From contig CACMLX010000006.1 in NCBI GenBank assembly GCA_902614655.1, positions 1 through 64,000 on the forward strand: a stretch of DNA of 64,000 bases, in the 5' to 3' direction. The notes beneath the pieces are model-generated. The model searched no databases and was not told the origin of the DNA. It saw only the letters and a program-made list of their open reading frames with translations. The DNA comes from an uncultured Pelagibacteraceae bacterium (GTDB lineage: Bacteria; Pseudomonadota; Alphaproteobacteria; Pelagibacterales; AG-422-B15). Each line of letters opens with the position of its first letter. Within the stretch, counting starts at the first letter, position 1. Below, in pieces: positions 9,630 through 19,456 of this stretch. Made by a program: the position numbers and the translations under genes.

Positions 9630-10474
9630 TTATTTAAATTAATGATTTGATTATAACCTTCTTTATATGAGGGGTATTCTAGAATAATGCCAAGTTCTTC
9701 TTTGATAAGCCTGTTGCTCACTTTTTTATTTTCAGAAAAAAAACTTTCTATTTGTTCTTTTTTACTTAACGTTTCATAGAGAACTTCATTGGGTATGATA
9801 ATTGAAATCTTTTTTGAAATATAATCAATCACATCATCAAGAGTCGACGGACAGTCGTCAGCAATATTGTATATAGAAATAGGATTCGGTTTATTCATTG
9901 AAGCTAAAATAATATTTGTTAAATCATTGATGTATATTCTTGAAAAAAAATGTCCCTTTTTTATTATTCTTATGAAATTTCGAGATTGAATTCTCCCAAG
10001 AATATTTCTTTCTGGTCCATATATGCCAGCAATTCTAAAAATATGTAAGGGTAGATTATATTTTCTAGACAACTGACTCCACTGATCCTCTGCAAGCTGG
10101 CGGCTAATTCCTCTTTTAGACTTAGTAAGTAATCTTGAGGTTTCACTCACAAATTGACCGTCATGATCGCCATAAACACTTGTAGCAGATAGGTAGCCAA
10201 TCCATTTAAGATTAATTAATTCATGTAAATTAAATTTTATATTTTCTAAAAAAATATCACCACTTTGATCTGGTGGCACAGATATAACTAAATGAGTTAT
10301 TTCATTTTTATATTTTTTGAGAATATTTGGGGTCTTCGAAGGGTCAATGATTCGAATGTTTTTTTGATTAATTTGTTTACTATTTAGACTTCGAGAAGTG
10401 GCAAAAATTTCTTTACCACTTACCTTGCTTGCAAGATGTTTGGCTGTATATCCATAACCAAATATAAAAATCAT
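9626..10474 (-). CDS. NAD(P)-binding epimerase/dehydratase-like protein (YeeZ-like)
   Basis: Extended short-chain dehydrogenase/reductase-like protein of 282 residues. The N-terminal nucleotide loop is IFGYGYTAKHLASKV, and the body has WIGYLSATSVYGDHDG, with the Ser and Tyr region typical of nucleotide-sugar epimerase-like proteins, followed by FRIAGIYGPERNILGRI. It is close in layout to E. coli YeeZ, whose substrate is unknown. It lies four bases downstream of queG on the same strand, so it is probably co-transcribed. Confidence 0.75.
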   Translation of the reverse strand: MIFIFGYGYTAKHLASKVSGKEIFATSRSLNSKQINQKNIRIIDPSKTPNILKKYKNEITHLVISVPPDQSGDIFLENIKFNLHELINLKWIGYLSATSVYGDHDGQFVSETSRLLTKSKRGISRQLAEDQWSQLSRKYNLPLHIFRIAGIYGPERNILGRIQSRNFIRIIKKGHFFSRIYINDLTNIILASMNKPNPISIYNIADDCPSTLDDVIDYISKKISIIIPNEVLYETLSKKEQIESFFSENKKVSNRLIKEELGIILEYPSYKEGYNQIINLNN

Positions 10475-10478
10475 AAGT

Positions 10479-11654
10479 TTAATTTAACCATTCTTCTTGG
10501 ACATTTTTATTTTTTTCAAGAGAGAAATATTTTTTTTTATAGTTTTCAATATGATTACTATCAATCACTTGCTTTAATGACCAAACAGCCATTGCTCTTA
10601 CAGTAGAAGATTCATCTTCTAAAAGTGCCTCAATATCTTTCTTGTATTTTTTTTCTTTACTATTTCCAACTGCGATCAATACATTTCTTAAAAATCTATC
10701 TCTGCCAATCCTTTTAATACTGGATTTAGAAAACTTTTTTCTGAAATCTTCATCTGTTAAACTTAAAAAATCACCTAAATCAGGCTTGATAAGATCATCT
10801 CTTGGATAAAAACCAATTTCTTTAGATTTTTTTGCAAATTTATTCCAGGGACAGACAGCTAAACAATCATCACAGCCATAAATTCTATTTCCAATTAGTT
10901 TTCTCATATTTTTATCTATAATTCCTTTATGTTCTATTGTGAGATATGAAATACATTTAGTAGCATCTAATTTGTAAGGCTCAACAATTGCACTAGTTGG
11001 ACATATATCAATACAGTTTGTACATGAACCACAATGATCAATTTCTGGATGAGTATTATTTATTTTTTTATCAACAAAAATTGATGAAAGAAATAACCAT
11101 GATCCAAAGTCTTTTGAAACTAGATTTGTATGCTTACCTTGCCAACCAATGCCGCCTTTCATAGAAATAGGCTTTTCCATAACAGGAGCTGTATCCACAA
11201 AGTATTTAAAACTACAATTAAGCAACTTTGAAATTTTAAATGAAAGACTTTTCAATTTTTTTTTAATTATTTTATGATAATCAGAATTCCTTGAGTAAAC
11301 AGAAATTATACCCTTATTTTTTTCAGACAATAACTCAAGCGAATTACATTCAAAGTGATAGTTGATTCCAAGAACAATTATTGACTGAGCTTCATCCCAC
11401 AAAATGTTTGGATTTGATCTATAATTGGATCTTTCCTCCATCCATACCATTTCACCGTGATGATTTTTTTCCAAGAACTCATCTAGCTCTTTTTTAAAAT
11501 CCAAGTTCGGGTTTATATCTACAATACCAAAAGTATCAAAACCATGCTGCTCTATTAATTTTTTAAGTTTATTACTTTTATCTAGTTGACTTTCTTCAAC
11601 TGATCTTTGAATCCTAATGGCTGAGGAAGAATGCTTACTATCTCTTTTGGACAT
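10479..11654 (-). CDS. queG: Epoxyqueuosine reductase QueG
   Basis: Cobalamin-dependent iron-sulfur enzyme that makes the last step of queuosine in tRNA wobble positions. Two ferredoxin-type clusters are seen: CGSCTNCIDICPTSAI and, further on, YGCDDCLAVCPWNKF. The conserved FVDTAPVMEKPISMKGGIGW segment carries the catalytic Asp. A C-terminal HEAT-like repeat (VRAMAVWSLKQ) is present. The only ATG start, at 11654, lies 73 bp inside gltB. I found no ATG, GTG or TTG in this frame after the gltB stop that keeps the N-terminal domain, so a long overlap or a rarer start codon must be used. The C-terminus reads VQEEWLN. Confidence 0.92.
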   Translation of the reverse strand: MSKRDSKHSSSAIRIQRSVEESQLDKSNKLKKLIEQHGFDTFGIVDINPNLDFKKELDEFLEKNHHGEMVWMEERSNYRSNPNILWDEAQSIIVLGINYHFECNSLELLSEKNKGIISVYSRNSDYHKIIKKKLKSLSFKISKLLNCSFKYFVDTAPVMEKPISMKGGIGWQGKHTNLVSKDFGSWLFLSSIFVDKKINNTHPEIDHCGSCTNCIDICPTSAIVEPYKLDATKCISYLTIEHKGIIDKNMRKLIGNRIYGCDDCLAVCPWNKFAKKSKEIGFYPRDDLIKPDLGDFLSLTDEDFRKKFSKSSIKRIGRDRFLRNVLIAVGNSKEKKYKKDIEALLEDESSTVRAMAVWSLKQVIDSNHIENYKKKYFSLEKNKNVQEEWLN

Positions 11655-14600
11655 ACGTGTATAAATTTGTGTATTTCAGTTTCCCAGTTGTCTAATATGC
11701 TTTTCGCATAAAGACTTCCCGTATTTTGGTAATGTGAAAGAATAATTTGGTTAAGTTCATTTGTCCAATAATCAGATGCTATAGTATCAAAAATAAGAGT
11801 TTCAGCGTTAACTCTCTGATTAAATTTTTTATCCTCATCATAAATAAAAGCCATGCCTCCTGTCATTCCTGCTCCGAAATTATCTCCAGTTTTTCCAAGC
11901 ACAATAACAGTGCCGCCAGTCATGTACTCACAGCCGTTTGAGCCACATCCTTCTACAACTGTAATCGCCCCTGAATTCCTAACGGCAAATCGCTCACCTG
12001 CTTGCCCAGCGGCATATAATTCTCCTGAAGTAGCACCGTACAAAACTGTATTTCCGATTATTGTATTTTCATTTGTAACTAAATTACTATTCTTATGAGG
12101 TCGAATTGAAATAGTTGCACCAGATAGACCTTTACCAACATAATCATTTGAATCCCCATAAAGATTTATTTTTAGACCCTTAATAGCAAAAGCTCCTAGT
12201 GACTGACCCGCTGATCCAGTCAGATTAATTGTTAGATGCTCTTTATTAACTTGGTTGTCTTTGAAAGTCCTGTATATAGTCGAAGATAATCTTGTGCCAA
12301 CAGCTCTATCAGTGTTTCTAATGGGGTAGTTTAGTTCAGTTTTTTGTCCAGTTTGTAAAAATTTAGATGCATCCTCAATAATTTTTTGGTCAAGTGTTGA
12401 ACCAACATCATTGATAATAGAGTGATTAAAGTATTCTACGTTTGGATCTTTTTCCGCTTGAATAAGCAATGAATTAAGGTCTAAGTCATCTAAATGAGTT
12501 GATCCCCTTGATATTTGATACAACAGGTCAGTTCTTCCAATGATTTCGTTTAGGCTTTTGAATCCAAGTTTTGCTAAGATTTCTCTTACCTCTTCAGCTA
12601 TATAGCTAAAAAGATTAACCACTTTTTCAGGGCTGCCTGAAAATCTCGCTCTTAAGTCCTCATCTTGAGTACAAACTCCAACTGGACATGTGTTTGAGTG
12701 ACATTGCCTTACCATTATACATCCCATCGCAATGAGTGAAGTTGTGCCAACCCCAAACTCCTCGGCGCCCATGATTGCAGCAATTACAACGTCACGGCCT
12801 GTTTTGATACCCCCATCAGTTCTAAGCACAACGTTTTGCCTTAAGCCGTTAAGTGTCAAAACTTGATTCACTTCTGTTAAGCCCATTTCCCACGGGATAC
12901 CCGCGTATTTAATACTTGTTTGAGGACTTGCTCCAGTTCCACCATTATGTCCTGAAATTAAAATGACGTCAGCTTTAGCCTTCGCAACACCTGCCGCTAT
13001 TGTTCCAATTCCAGATGATGCTACAAGCTTTACACAAACTCTAGCATCTGGGTTTGCCTGTTTTAAGTCATAAATAAGTTGAGCAAGATCTTCTATTGAA
13101 TAAATATCATGATGTGGTGGAGGGCTTATAAGTGTAACACCTTCTGTTGAGTGGCGAAGCTTGGCTATCTCAGCAGTCACTTTAAATCCAGGAAGCTGAC
13201 CGCCCTCACCAGGCTTAGCTCCTTGTGCTATTTTAATCTCTATTTCCTCACAGTTATTTAAATATTCAGTTGTTACACCAAACCTTGCAGAAGCTACTTG
13301 TTTTACTCTTGAGTTGGCACTGTCTCCATTATTGAGAGGCTTCGATCTTTCAATCGATTCACCACCTTCGCCTGAACAAGAAGCACCTCCGATCCGGTTC
13401 ATTGCTATTGCTAGTGTTTCATGGGCCTCCTTTGAAAGTGCTCCATGTGACATACTTCCTGTACCGAAGCGCTTTCTGATAGACGTTATTGATTCTACTT
13501 CGCTTAATTCGATTGAACTTTCACTTTCTTTAAACTCGAGCAAATCTCTAATATTGATTGGAGCAAAGTTGCTCATGGAGTTTGAATATTTTTTAAACAT
13601 CTCATAAGAGTCATCCGCAACCGCTGTTTGTAGAAGGTGTATCAACTTGCCTTCATAAGCATGAGTTTCACCACCGTTTCTGTACCGATATATACCACCA
13701 ATTGGCAATGTTTGTACGCTATCCGAATACGCATAATTATGAAGATCGGTTAGTTTTTTTTCAATTCCAGATAGGCCAATGCCTGACATACGACTTTGTA
13801 CACCAAGGAAATATTCATTGACCATTGAGCGGCTCAAACCAACAGCTTCAAAATTAAATCCGCCCCTGTAAGCACTGATAACTGAAATTCCAAGCTTAGA
13901 CATAACCTTGAGTAAGCCTTGGTCTACTGCTTTTTTATATCGCTCAACACATTCCTCGTAAGATAAATTTCCAAACAGTCCTTTTTGTTGTCTTTCATAA
14001 ATACAGTCTAATGCTAAGTAAGGGTTTACGGTAGTGGCACCAACACCAATGAGTACAGCAAAGTAATGAGTATCCAGACACTCTGCAGACCTTACGTGCA
14101 ATGATACAAAAGATCTTATACCTTTACGTGTCAAATCTGTGTGAACTGCAGCGGTGATCAATATCATTGGTAAAGATAATTTGTCGTGATCCGCACTAAT
14201 ATCAGACAGCACAATATGAGACTTTCCACTTAATACTGCAGTCTCTGACTCGAATTGAATACGCTTTATTTCCTCTTTTAAATTAAAGTTACTCTTATGA
14301 ACTGTACAATCAATCACAGTGGTGGATTCTTGTCCCCGAGCAGAAATCTTTTTAAACAATCCATTTGTTATAAATGGACTATCAATTACAAAAACATTTT
14401 CTTCATACGGATTAGGAGAAAGAATATCCTGCAAATTCCCAAATCGAGTTTTTAAACTCATTCTGCTTTGCTCTCTTAGACTGTCAATTGGAGGATTTGT
14501 TACCTGACTAAATTTTTGTCTAAAAAAATGAGACAATGGTCGATACTTGTCCGATAATACAGCAACAGGAGTATCATCGCCCATGCTTCCAGTAGATTCC

Positions 14601-16102
14601 TTGGCATCACTTACCATTGGATGAAGAATAAGTTCTAGTTCTTCCATTGTGAAGCCGGCCGCAATCATTCTCTTTCTTAATTTTTTATCTTCTATAACTG
14701 TCGACTCTCTTGAAACTGTTACTCTTTTATCTAGTCGAATTATTTTTTTGACATACTCTTCATACGGTGCTTCTTTCGCAAGATAGTCTTTTAAATCAGA
14801 GTTACGATAAATTTTACCCTCCTTCAAATTTATTCCTATTATATCTCCAGGGCCCAGTCTGCCTTTTTCAACTATCTTTGACTCATCAACTCTGACCATT
14901 CCTGTTTCAGAACCAGCATATATTATTTTATCATTTGATACAGAGTACCTCATTGGCCTTAAGCCATTTCGATCCATACCGCCAATAATCCAATTTCCGT
15001 CAACTGCAGCTATTGCGGCGGGTCCATCCCATGGTTCTACAATAGCATTGGAAAATTCATACATATTTCTATGCTCAATTGGCATCAGTTCACTTCTTTT
15101 TGACCATGCCTCTGGTATTAAAAGAGTTTTAACTAGAGGAACTGATCTTCCAGCTCTAACATATAATTCAAATGCGGCATCTAAGGCGGCTGAGTCGGAA
15201 ACATTTTTTTCTATAATCGGTTTAACTTGTTCACTATCATCACCAAATATTTCTGATGTAATTCTTGTTTGATGATTTCTCATCCAGTTTGTATTTCCGG
15301 AAATTGTATTTATCTCCCCATTGTGAGCCAACATTCTAAATGGTTGCGCCAAACCCCAGGATGGAAAGGTATTAGTAGAATATCTTTGATGAAACACTGC
15401 ATAAGAAGACACGAAATTATTATTAGCTAAATCAGGATAGAATATGGAAAGTTGTTCAGCTAAAAATAGCCCCTTGTAGATGATTGACTCAAAACTTAAA
15501 GAGCATACATAAAACCCATTAATTTGCTGTTTTGCTATTCTCTTTTCAAGTCGACGTCTTACTAGGTATAATTCTTTTGAATAATCAAAATTCCTTTCTC
15601 TTTCAATGTTATTGACGAACATAACCTGCTCAATCTCAGGTCTAGTTGAATTAGCTTTTTCACCAATAACACTATTATTAATAGGCACTTGTCTCCAGCC
15701 ATATATATAGTATCCATGATCAAGAAGTTCCGACTCGATTATTGTTCGACACTTTTCTAGAGCTGCATAGTCGTTTCTTGGCAAAAACATCATACCAATG
15801 CCTAGAGGCTCATCTCTTTTTTCATGACCAGTTTTAGCAATTTCGTCATCAAAGAAGTTTATAGGTATTTGCGTAAGTATACCTGCACCATCCCCTGTCT
15901 TACCATCAGCATCAACGGCACCTCTGTGCCACACAGCTTTTAGCGCATCGATACCACCTTCTACAACTTCTCTTCTTTGCTTGCCGTCAACTGATGCTAC
16001 AAAGCCAACACCACATGCATCGTGCTCTTGTTTAGGACTATAAAGGTGTCCTTCTTCCAAAGCTTGCTTATTTTTTTTGTATCTATTTAAATCTGAACTC
16101 AT
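11582..16102 (-). CDS. gltB: Glutamate synthase (NADPH) large subunit
   Basis: Transfers the amide of glutamine to 2-oxoglutarate, the GOGAT half of ammonium assimilation. The length of 1506 residues is standard. A 29-residue propeptide precedes Cys30 (EHDACGVGFVAS), the N-terminal nucleophile of the glutaminase domain (about 30-440). The FMN synthase domain (about 850-1220) carries the [3Fe-4S] cysteines in VRQCHSNTCPVGVCTQ near residue 1130. The glycine-rich GXGXG beta-helix (GSNGCEYMTGGTVIVLGKTG) forms the C-terminus. The ATG overlaps the gltD stop by four bases, so the order is gltD-gltB. queG overlaps its 3' end. Confidence 0.97.
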   Translation of the reverse strand: MSSDLNRYKKNKQALEEGHLYSPKQEHDACGVGFVASVDGKQRREVVEGGIDALKAVWHRGAVDADGKTGDGAGILTQIPINFFDDEIAKTGHEKRDEPLGIGMMFLPRNDYAALEKCRTIIESELLDHGYYIYGWRQVPINNSVIGEKANSTRPEIEQVMFVNNIERERNFDYSKELYLVRRRLEKRIAKQQINGFYVCSLSFESIIYKGLFLAEQLSIFYPDLANNNFVSSYAVFHQRYSTNTFPSWGLAQPFRMLAHNGEINTISGNTNWMRNHQTRITSEIFGDDSEQVKPIIEKNVSDSAALDAAFELYVRAGRSVPLVKTLLIPEAWSKRSELMPIEHRNMYEFSNAIVEPWDGPAAIAAVDGNWIIGGMDRNGLRPMRYSVSNDKIIYAGSETGMVRVDESKIVEKGRLGPGDIIGINLKEGKIYRNSDLKDYLAKEAPYEEYVKKIIRLDKRVTVSRESTVIEDKKLRKRMIAAGFTMEELELILHPMVSDAKESTGSMGDDTPVAVLSDKYRPLSHFFRQKFSQVTNPPIDSLREQSRMSLKTRFGNLQDILSPNPYEENVFVIDSPFITNGLFKKISARGQESTTVIDCTVHKSNFNLKEEIKRIQFESETAVLSGKSHIVLSDISADHDKLSLPMILITAAVHTDLTRKGIRSFVSLHVRSAECLDTHYFAVLIGVGATTVNPYLALDCIYERQQKGLFGNLSYEECVERYKKAVDQGLLKVMSKLGISVISAYRGGFNFEAVGLSRSMVNEYFLGVQSRMSGIGLSGIEKKLTDLHNYAYSDSVQTLPIGGIYRYRNGGETHAYEGKLIHLLQTAVADDSYEMFKKYSNSMSNFAPINIRDLLEFKESESSIELSEVESITSIRKRFGTGSMSHGALSKEAHETLAIAMNRIGGASCSGEGGESIERSKPLNNGDSANSRVKQVASARFGVTTEYLNNCEEIEIKIAQGAKPGEGGQLPGFKVTAEIAKLRHSTEGVTLISPPPHHDIYSIEDLAQLIYDLKQANPDARVCVKLVASSGIGTIAAGVAKAKADVILISGHNGGTGASPQTSIKYAGIPWEMGLTEVNQVLTLNGLRQNVVLRTDGGIKTGRDVVIAAIMGAEEFGVGTTSLIAMGCIMVRQCHSNTCPVGVCTQDEDLRARFSGSPEKVVNLFSYIAEEVREILAKLGFKSLNEIIGRTDLLYQISRGSTHLDDLDLNSLLIQAEKDPNVEYFNHSIINDVGSTLDQKIIEDASKFLQTGQKTELNYPIRNTDRAVGTRLSSTIYRTFKDNQVNKEHLTINLTGSAGQSLGAFAIKGLKINLYGDSNDYVGKGLSGATISIRPHKNSNLVTNENTIIGNTVLYGATSGELYAAGQAGERFAVRNSGAITVVEGCGSNGCEYMTGGTVIVLGKTGDNFGAGMTGGMAFIYDEDKKFNQRVNAETLIFDTIASDYWTNELNQIILSHYQNTGSLYAKSILDNWETEIHKFIHVCPKEIVSILPQPLGFKDQLKKVN

Positions 16103-17538
16103 GATGCTTTAACCTTACTAACCTCCGCCAGTTTTTTAGCTTCGATATAACTGTGTATTGAATTGGCCACATCTCGACCATCCCTTATTCCCCAAACTAC
16201 TAATGAAGCTCCTCGGACAATATCTCCTGCAGCAAAGACTCCATCAATATCAGTCATCATAGTATTAAAACCAACTCTTACTGTGCCCCACTTTGTCACT
16301 GGTAAGTCTTTAACATTAAAAAGTGTGGGTAAATTTTCAGGAGAAAAACCTAGAGCAGCTATGACCATATCAGCCTTCAAATTAAAATCAGATCCATCTA
16401 TTTGTTGAGGTGTTCTTCTGCCATCGGCATCAGGCTCACTCAATCTCATTTTGACGCATTCAATTTGATAACCATTTTTTATAACATTCATATTAATTGG
16501 GAGAGATTGCCACATGAATTCGACACCTTCCTCTTCAGCATTATTTACCTCTCTTGCAGAACCAGGCATATTTTCTTTATCTCTACGATATAAACATTTC
16601 ACAGATTTAGCCTTTTGCCTTACAGCAGTTCGTACACAATCCATTGCCGTGTCACCGCCACCAATGACCACAATGTCTTTACCTTTTGCATCCAACTCAC
16701 CTTCATCAAATTTCTTAACTTCATCCCCAAGTCCTTTCCGATTAGATGCGGTTAAGTATTCTAATGCTGGAATTATGTTACTTGTACTTTCGCCCAGGCT
16801 AATTTCTTTAGCTTTATAAACACCTGTAGCTATTAAAACTGCATCATGTTTTTTTTGAAGGTCTTCAAATTTTATGTCTTTTCCAATCTCAACATTAAGA
16901 TGAATATTAATTCCAGAGTCTTTTAAGTATTGCATTCTTCTTTGAACGATATCTTTTTCTAATTTAAAATTCGGGATACCGTAAATTAGTAATCCACCAG
17001 CTCTATCGTAACGATCATAAACATGAACCTTGTAACCTTTTTTTCTAAGCTCTTCTGCCGCTGCTAGTCCTGCTGGTCCTGCACCAATTACACCTATGCT
17101 ATTTTCTTTTTCTATGTACTTTTCAACCTTGATAGGGGTAATCCATCCATTCTCAAATGCATTATCTGTTAAATATTTCTCTACTGAGCCAATTGTTACG
17201 GATCCATGTCCTGATTGCTCAATTACGCAATTACCCTCACATAATCTATCTTGAGGACAGATCCTACCACATATCTCAGGCATATTATTTGTACTTGATG
17301 AGATTTCATAAGCCTCTTCCAACCTGTCCTCTGCGGCAAGCTTTAGCCAATCAGGTATATGGTTATGAAGTGGACAGTGGACTGTGCAATATGGAACGCC
17401 ACATTGAGAGCATCTGCTCGACTGCTCTTTCGCACTGTTTTTAATGAAATTATCATAGATTTCTCGAAAGTCTTTTTTCCTATCTTTTGATAATCTCTTG
17501 TCAGGATACTCTTGATTTAGATCAGTGAATTTAAGCAT
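16099..17538 (-). CDS. gltD: Glutamate synthase small subunit
   Basis: Flavoprotein that takes electrons from NADPH and passes them to GltB. It has 479 residues. The N-terminal iron-sulfur region is CSQCGVPYCTVHCPLHNHIP followed by CGRICPQDRLCEGNC. The FAD-binding loop is GVIGAGPAGLAAAEELRKKG (about residue 148) and the NADPH loop is DIVVIGGGDTAMDCVRTA (about residue 290). It is the first gene of gltDB and reads divergently from uppP. The 160-bp intergenic region contains two inverted repeats that could bind a regulator. Confidence 0.97.
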   Translation of the reverse strand: MLKFTDLNQEYPDKRLSKDRKKDFREIYDNFIKNSAKEQSSRCSQCGVPYCTVHCPLHNHIPDWLKLAAEDRLEEAYEISSSTNNMPEICGRICPQDRLCEGNCVIEQSGHGSVTIGSVEKYLTDNAFENGWITPIKVEKYIEKENSIGVIGAGPAGLAAAEELRKKGYKVHVYDRYDRAGGLLIYGIPNFKLEKDIVQRRMQYLKDSGINIHLNVEIGKDIKFEDLQKKHDAVLIATGVYKAKEISLGESTSNIIPALEYLTASNRKGLGDEVKKFDEGELDAKGKDIVVIGGGDTAMDCVRTAVRQKAKSVKCLYRRDKENMPGSAREVNNAEEEGVEFMWQSLPINMNVIKNGYQIECVKMRLSEPDADGRRTPQQIDGSDFNLKADMVIAALGFSPENLPTLFNVKDLPVTKWGTVRVGFNTMMTDIDGVFAAGDIVRGASLVVWGIRDGRDVANSIHSYIEAKKLAEVSKVKAS

Positions 17539-17548
17539 AATTTTTAAT

Positions 17549-17569
17549 TATGTCACACTTATTGACATA
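17549..17569. promoter_or_regulatory. Inverted repeat upstream of gltD
   Basis: Perfect 7-bp arms TATGTCA and TGACATA with a 7-bp spacer, 11 bp upstream of the gltD start codon. This position would allow a repressor or a leader structure to act on gltDB. It does not resemble an NtrC or sigma-54 site. The regulator is unknown, and in sequence this AT-rich a chance origin is possible. Confidence 0.4.
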
Positions 17570-17626
17570 TATAGAATCTCATTAATAATTTAGATTGTCT
17601 TATATCAGTCTAATAATATATTAATA

Positions 17627-17641
17627 GTCATACAGTATGAC
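17627..17641. promoter_or_regulatory. Palindrome in the gltD/uppP divergent region
   Basis: Perfect 15-base palindrome GTCATAC-A-GTATGAC, 58 bp before uppP and 89 bp before gltD. The half-site TATGACATA is close to the TGACATA arm of the repeat at 17549-17569, so one regulator might use both. The rest of the 160-bp intergenic gap is plain AT-rich sequence with no ORF. Confidence 0.4.
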
Positions 17642-17698
17642 ATAAACATAACTTTTGCTTGCCTATTTGGCGTAAAACTCTATTTTTTCATATCTGTT

Positions 17699-18496
17699 AT
17701 GCATATTTTTCCAGTAGTTATTTTAGCAGTTATTCAAGGAATTACTGAATTCTTGCCAATTTCAAGTTCAGCTCACTTACTTATTACCGCAGAAATGATG
17801 AATATAAGAGAAAATTTATCTCTCGATATAAGCCTTCATTTAGGCACATTAATGGCTGTATTGATCTATTTTAGAACTGAGGCACTTAACTTCTTTAAAT
17901 TTATGATGCCTTTCCTTACGTCGAACAAAATATCCAAAACAAAGATGAATCAAAATTTGATTGTTGCATCATTACCGATAATTTTTATTGGTGGCTTAGC
18001 TTATATATCTGGTTTTGCTGAAATCTTTAGAAATCTTCAATTTATAGGTCTATCAACTATAGTCTTTGGTTTAGCGCTTTATTTTGCGGATATTAGATCT
18101 AATCAGAAAAGTCTTAAAGTGGATAATCTATCGTACAAGAAATCTCTTGTTGTTGGTTTTTTTCAAATTTTTGCAATTATTCCAGGTGCTTCAAGAGCAG
18201 GCGTAGTTTATACAGGTTCAAGAATAGTTGGTTTAAATAGAGTCGAGTCTGCAAAATTTTCAATGCTATTATCAATACCTGTAATACTAATATCAGCCTC
18301 AATTCCTGTTATTGAAATAGCGAATGACTCAATTGCAATAAATTTTTTATATTTATTATCTGGTTTTATAATTTCTTTCATTACTGCATACTTATCAATA
18401 AGTATATTGTTGAATTGGGTAAAAAATAATTCGATGATACCATTTGTAATTTACCGAATAATACTTGGATCGATAATTTTGATTTATTTCACCTAA
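17699..18496 (+). CDS. uppP: Undecaprenyl-diphosphate phosphatase (BacA/UppP)
   Basis: Inner-membrane enzyme that recycles the lipid carrier for peptidoglycan and other envelope polymers, and can confer bacitracin tolerance. It has 265 residues and about eight hydrophobic segments. The two family signatures are present: GITEFLPISSSAHLLI near the N-terminus and IPGASRAGVVYTGSRIVG near residue 162. The start ATG at 17699 is supported by the signature beginning about 16 residues later. It is convergent with the NDUFA9-like gene at its 3' end. Confidence 0.95.
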   Translation: MHIFPVVILAVIQGITEFLPISSSAHLLITAEMMNIRENLSLDISLHLGTLMAVLIYFRTEALNFFKFMMPFLTSNKISKTKMNQNLIVASLPIIFIGGLAYISGFAEIFRNLQFIGLSTIVFGLALYFADIRSNQKSLKVDNLSYKKSLVVGFFQIFAIIPGASRAGVVYTGSRIVGLNRVESAKFSMLLSIPVILISASIPVIEIANDSIAINFLYLLSGFIISFITAYLSISILLNWVKNNSMIPFVIYRIILGSIILIYFT

Positions 18497-18497
18497 A

Positions 18498-19403
18498 CTA
18501 TGAAATATATGTACTAATTATCCCGCTAGGCGAACTTGGTTCAATTCCTAATTTTTCTAAATTAAATTCAGTTTTTGAGATGATATTGTCTTTTCTTAGA
18601 AGTTTTACTTGATCAAACGTTATAAGTGGAGAAGGTAAGGGCAGCATCATAAATGCAATAAAATTTGCAAAAGACAATGGAACTGGAACTATTAGCCTTT
18701 TAATTTTTAAAGTGTCTAAAATTAATTGGTATATTTCTTTCAGACTCATTTTTTCCGGTCCACCGAATTCAAAAATCTTACCATTATATTTATCATCCAA
18801 AAGAAGTATGTTTATAGCTTTGGCGATATCTTTAACATAAACACATTGATATTTGTTATTAGCGAATAAAGGTACAACAGGTAAACTTTTTAATAGTTTC
18901 GCTTGAACTGAAAAGAAACCGTCACCAGGTCCAAAAACTATTGATGGTCTGATTATGATTGCGTTAGGATAACTCATTTGGATATTTTGCTCTCCCAAGC
19001 CTTTTGATTGTTGATATTTTGAATCGCTTTCGATATCGGCTCCAATGGATGAAATATGAATGAACTTCTCAACCTTATATCTTGAACATAAGTCTGCAAT
19101 GTTTTTAGGTCCCAAAGAATGGCAATTTTCGAAAGACTGGCCACCAGTACTATCATTTAAAACGCCCACAAAATTAATAACGATATCAGAGTTTTTTATG
19201 TATGGCTCAATTGTATGCTTAAGCATGATGTTGCCCTTTACAACATCCAATTGTTCAATTGGCGCCATCGTTCTCAAGTGGCCGGCTAAATGAGGGTTTC
19301 TGCATACAATTTTTAAATCATGACCTTCTTTAAGTAGTTCAGAGATACAATATTTAGCTAAAAAGCCAGATCCACCTATCAATGTAATCTTTTTTTTCTT
19401 CAT
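18498..19403 (-). CDS. NDUFA9-like complex I-associated NAD(P)-binding protein
   Basis: Extended short-chain dehydrogenase-like protein of the complex I NDUFA9/39-kDa subunit group, common in alphaproteobacteria. I start it at the ATG at 19403 (MKKKKITLIGGSGFLAKYC), which puts the GGSGF nucleotide loop near residue 9. A longer frame from a TTG at 19457 adds 18 residues unlike the family and would overlap the divergent rnd start. Further support is the FIHISSIGAD segment, the YxxxK-like YQQSKGLGE and IIRPSIVFGPGDGFF. There are 301 residues. The role is probably stabilising complex I or lipid-linked redox; this is inference. Confidence 0.8.
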   Translation of the reverse strand: MKKKKITLIGGSGFLAKYCISELLKEGHDLKIVCRNPHLAGHLRTMAPIEQLDVVKGNIMLKHTIEPYIKNSDIVINFVGVLNDSTGGQSFENCHSLGPKNIADLCSRYKVEKFIHISSIGADIESDSKYQQSKGLGEQNIQMSYPNAIIIRPSIVFGPGDGFFSVQAKLLKSLPVVPLFANNKYQCVYVKDIAKAINILLLDDKYNGKIFEFGGPEKMSLKEIYQLILDTLKIKRLIVPVPLSFANFIAFMMLPLPSPLITFDQVKLLRKDNIISKTEFNLEKLGIEPSSPSGIISTYIS

Positions 19404-19456
19404 ATTTTTTAAATATACCTTTATGTACTGTCTTGAAATAAGGTAAATCTCATACA

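Noticed and set aside
12955-13607. ORFs opposite gltB such as the 97-codon plus-strand frame
   Set aside because: They are antisense to highly conserved glutamate synthase domains.
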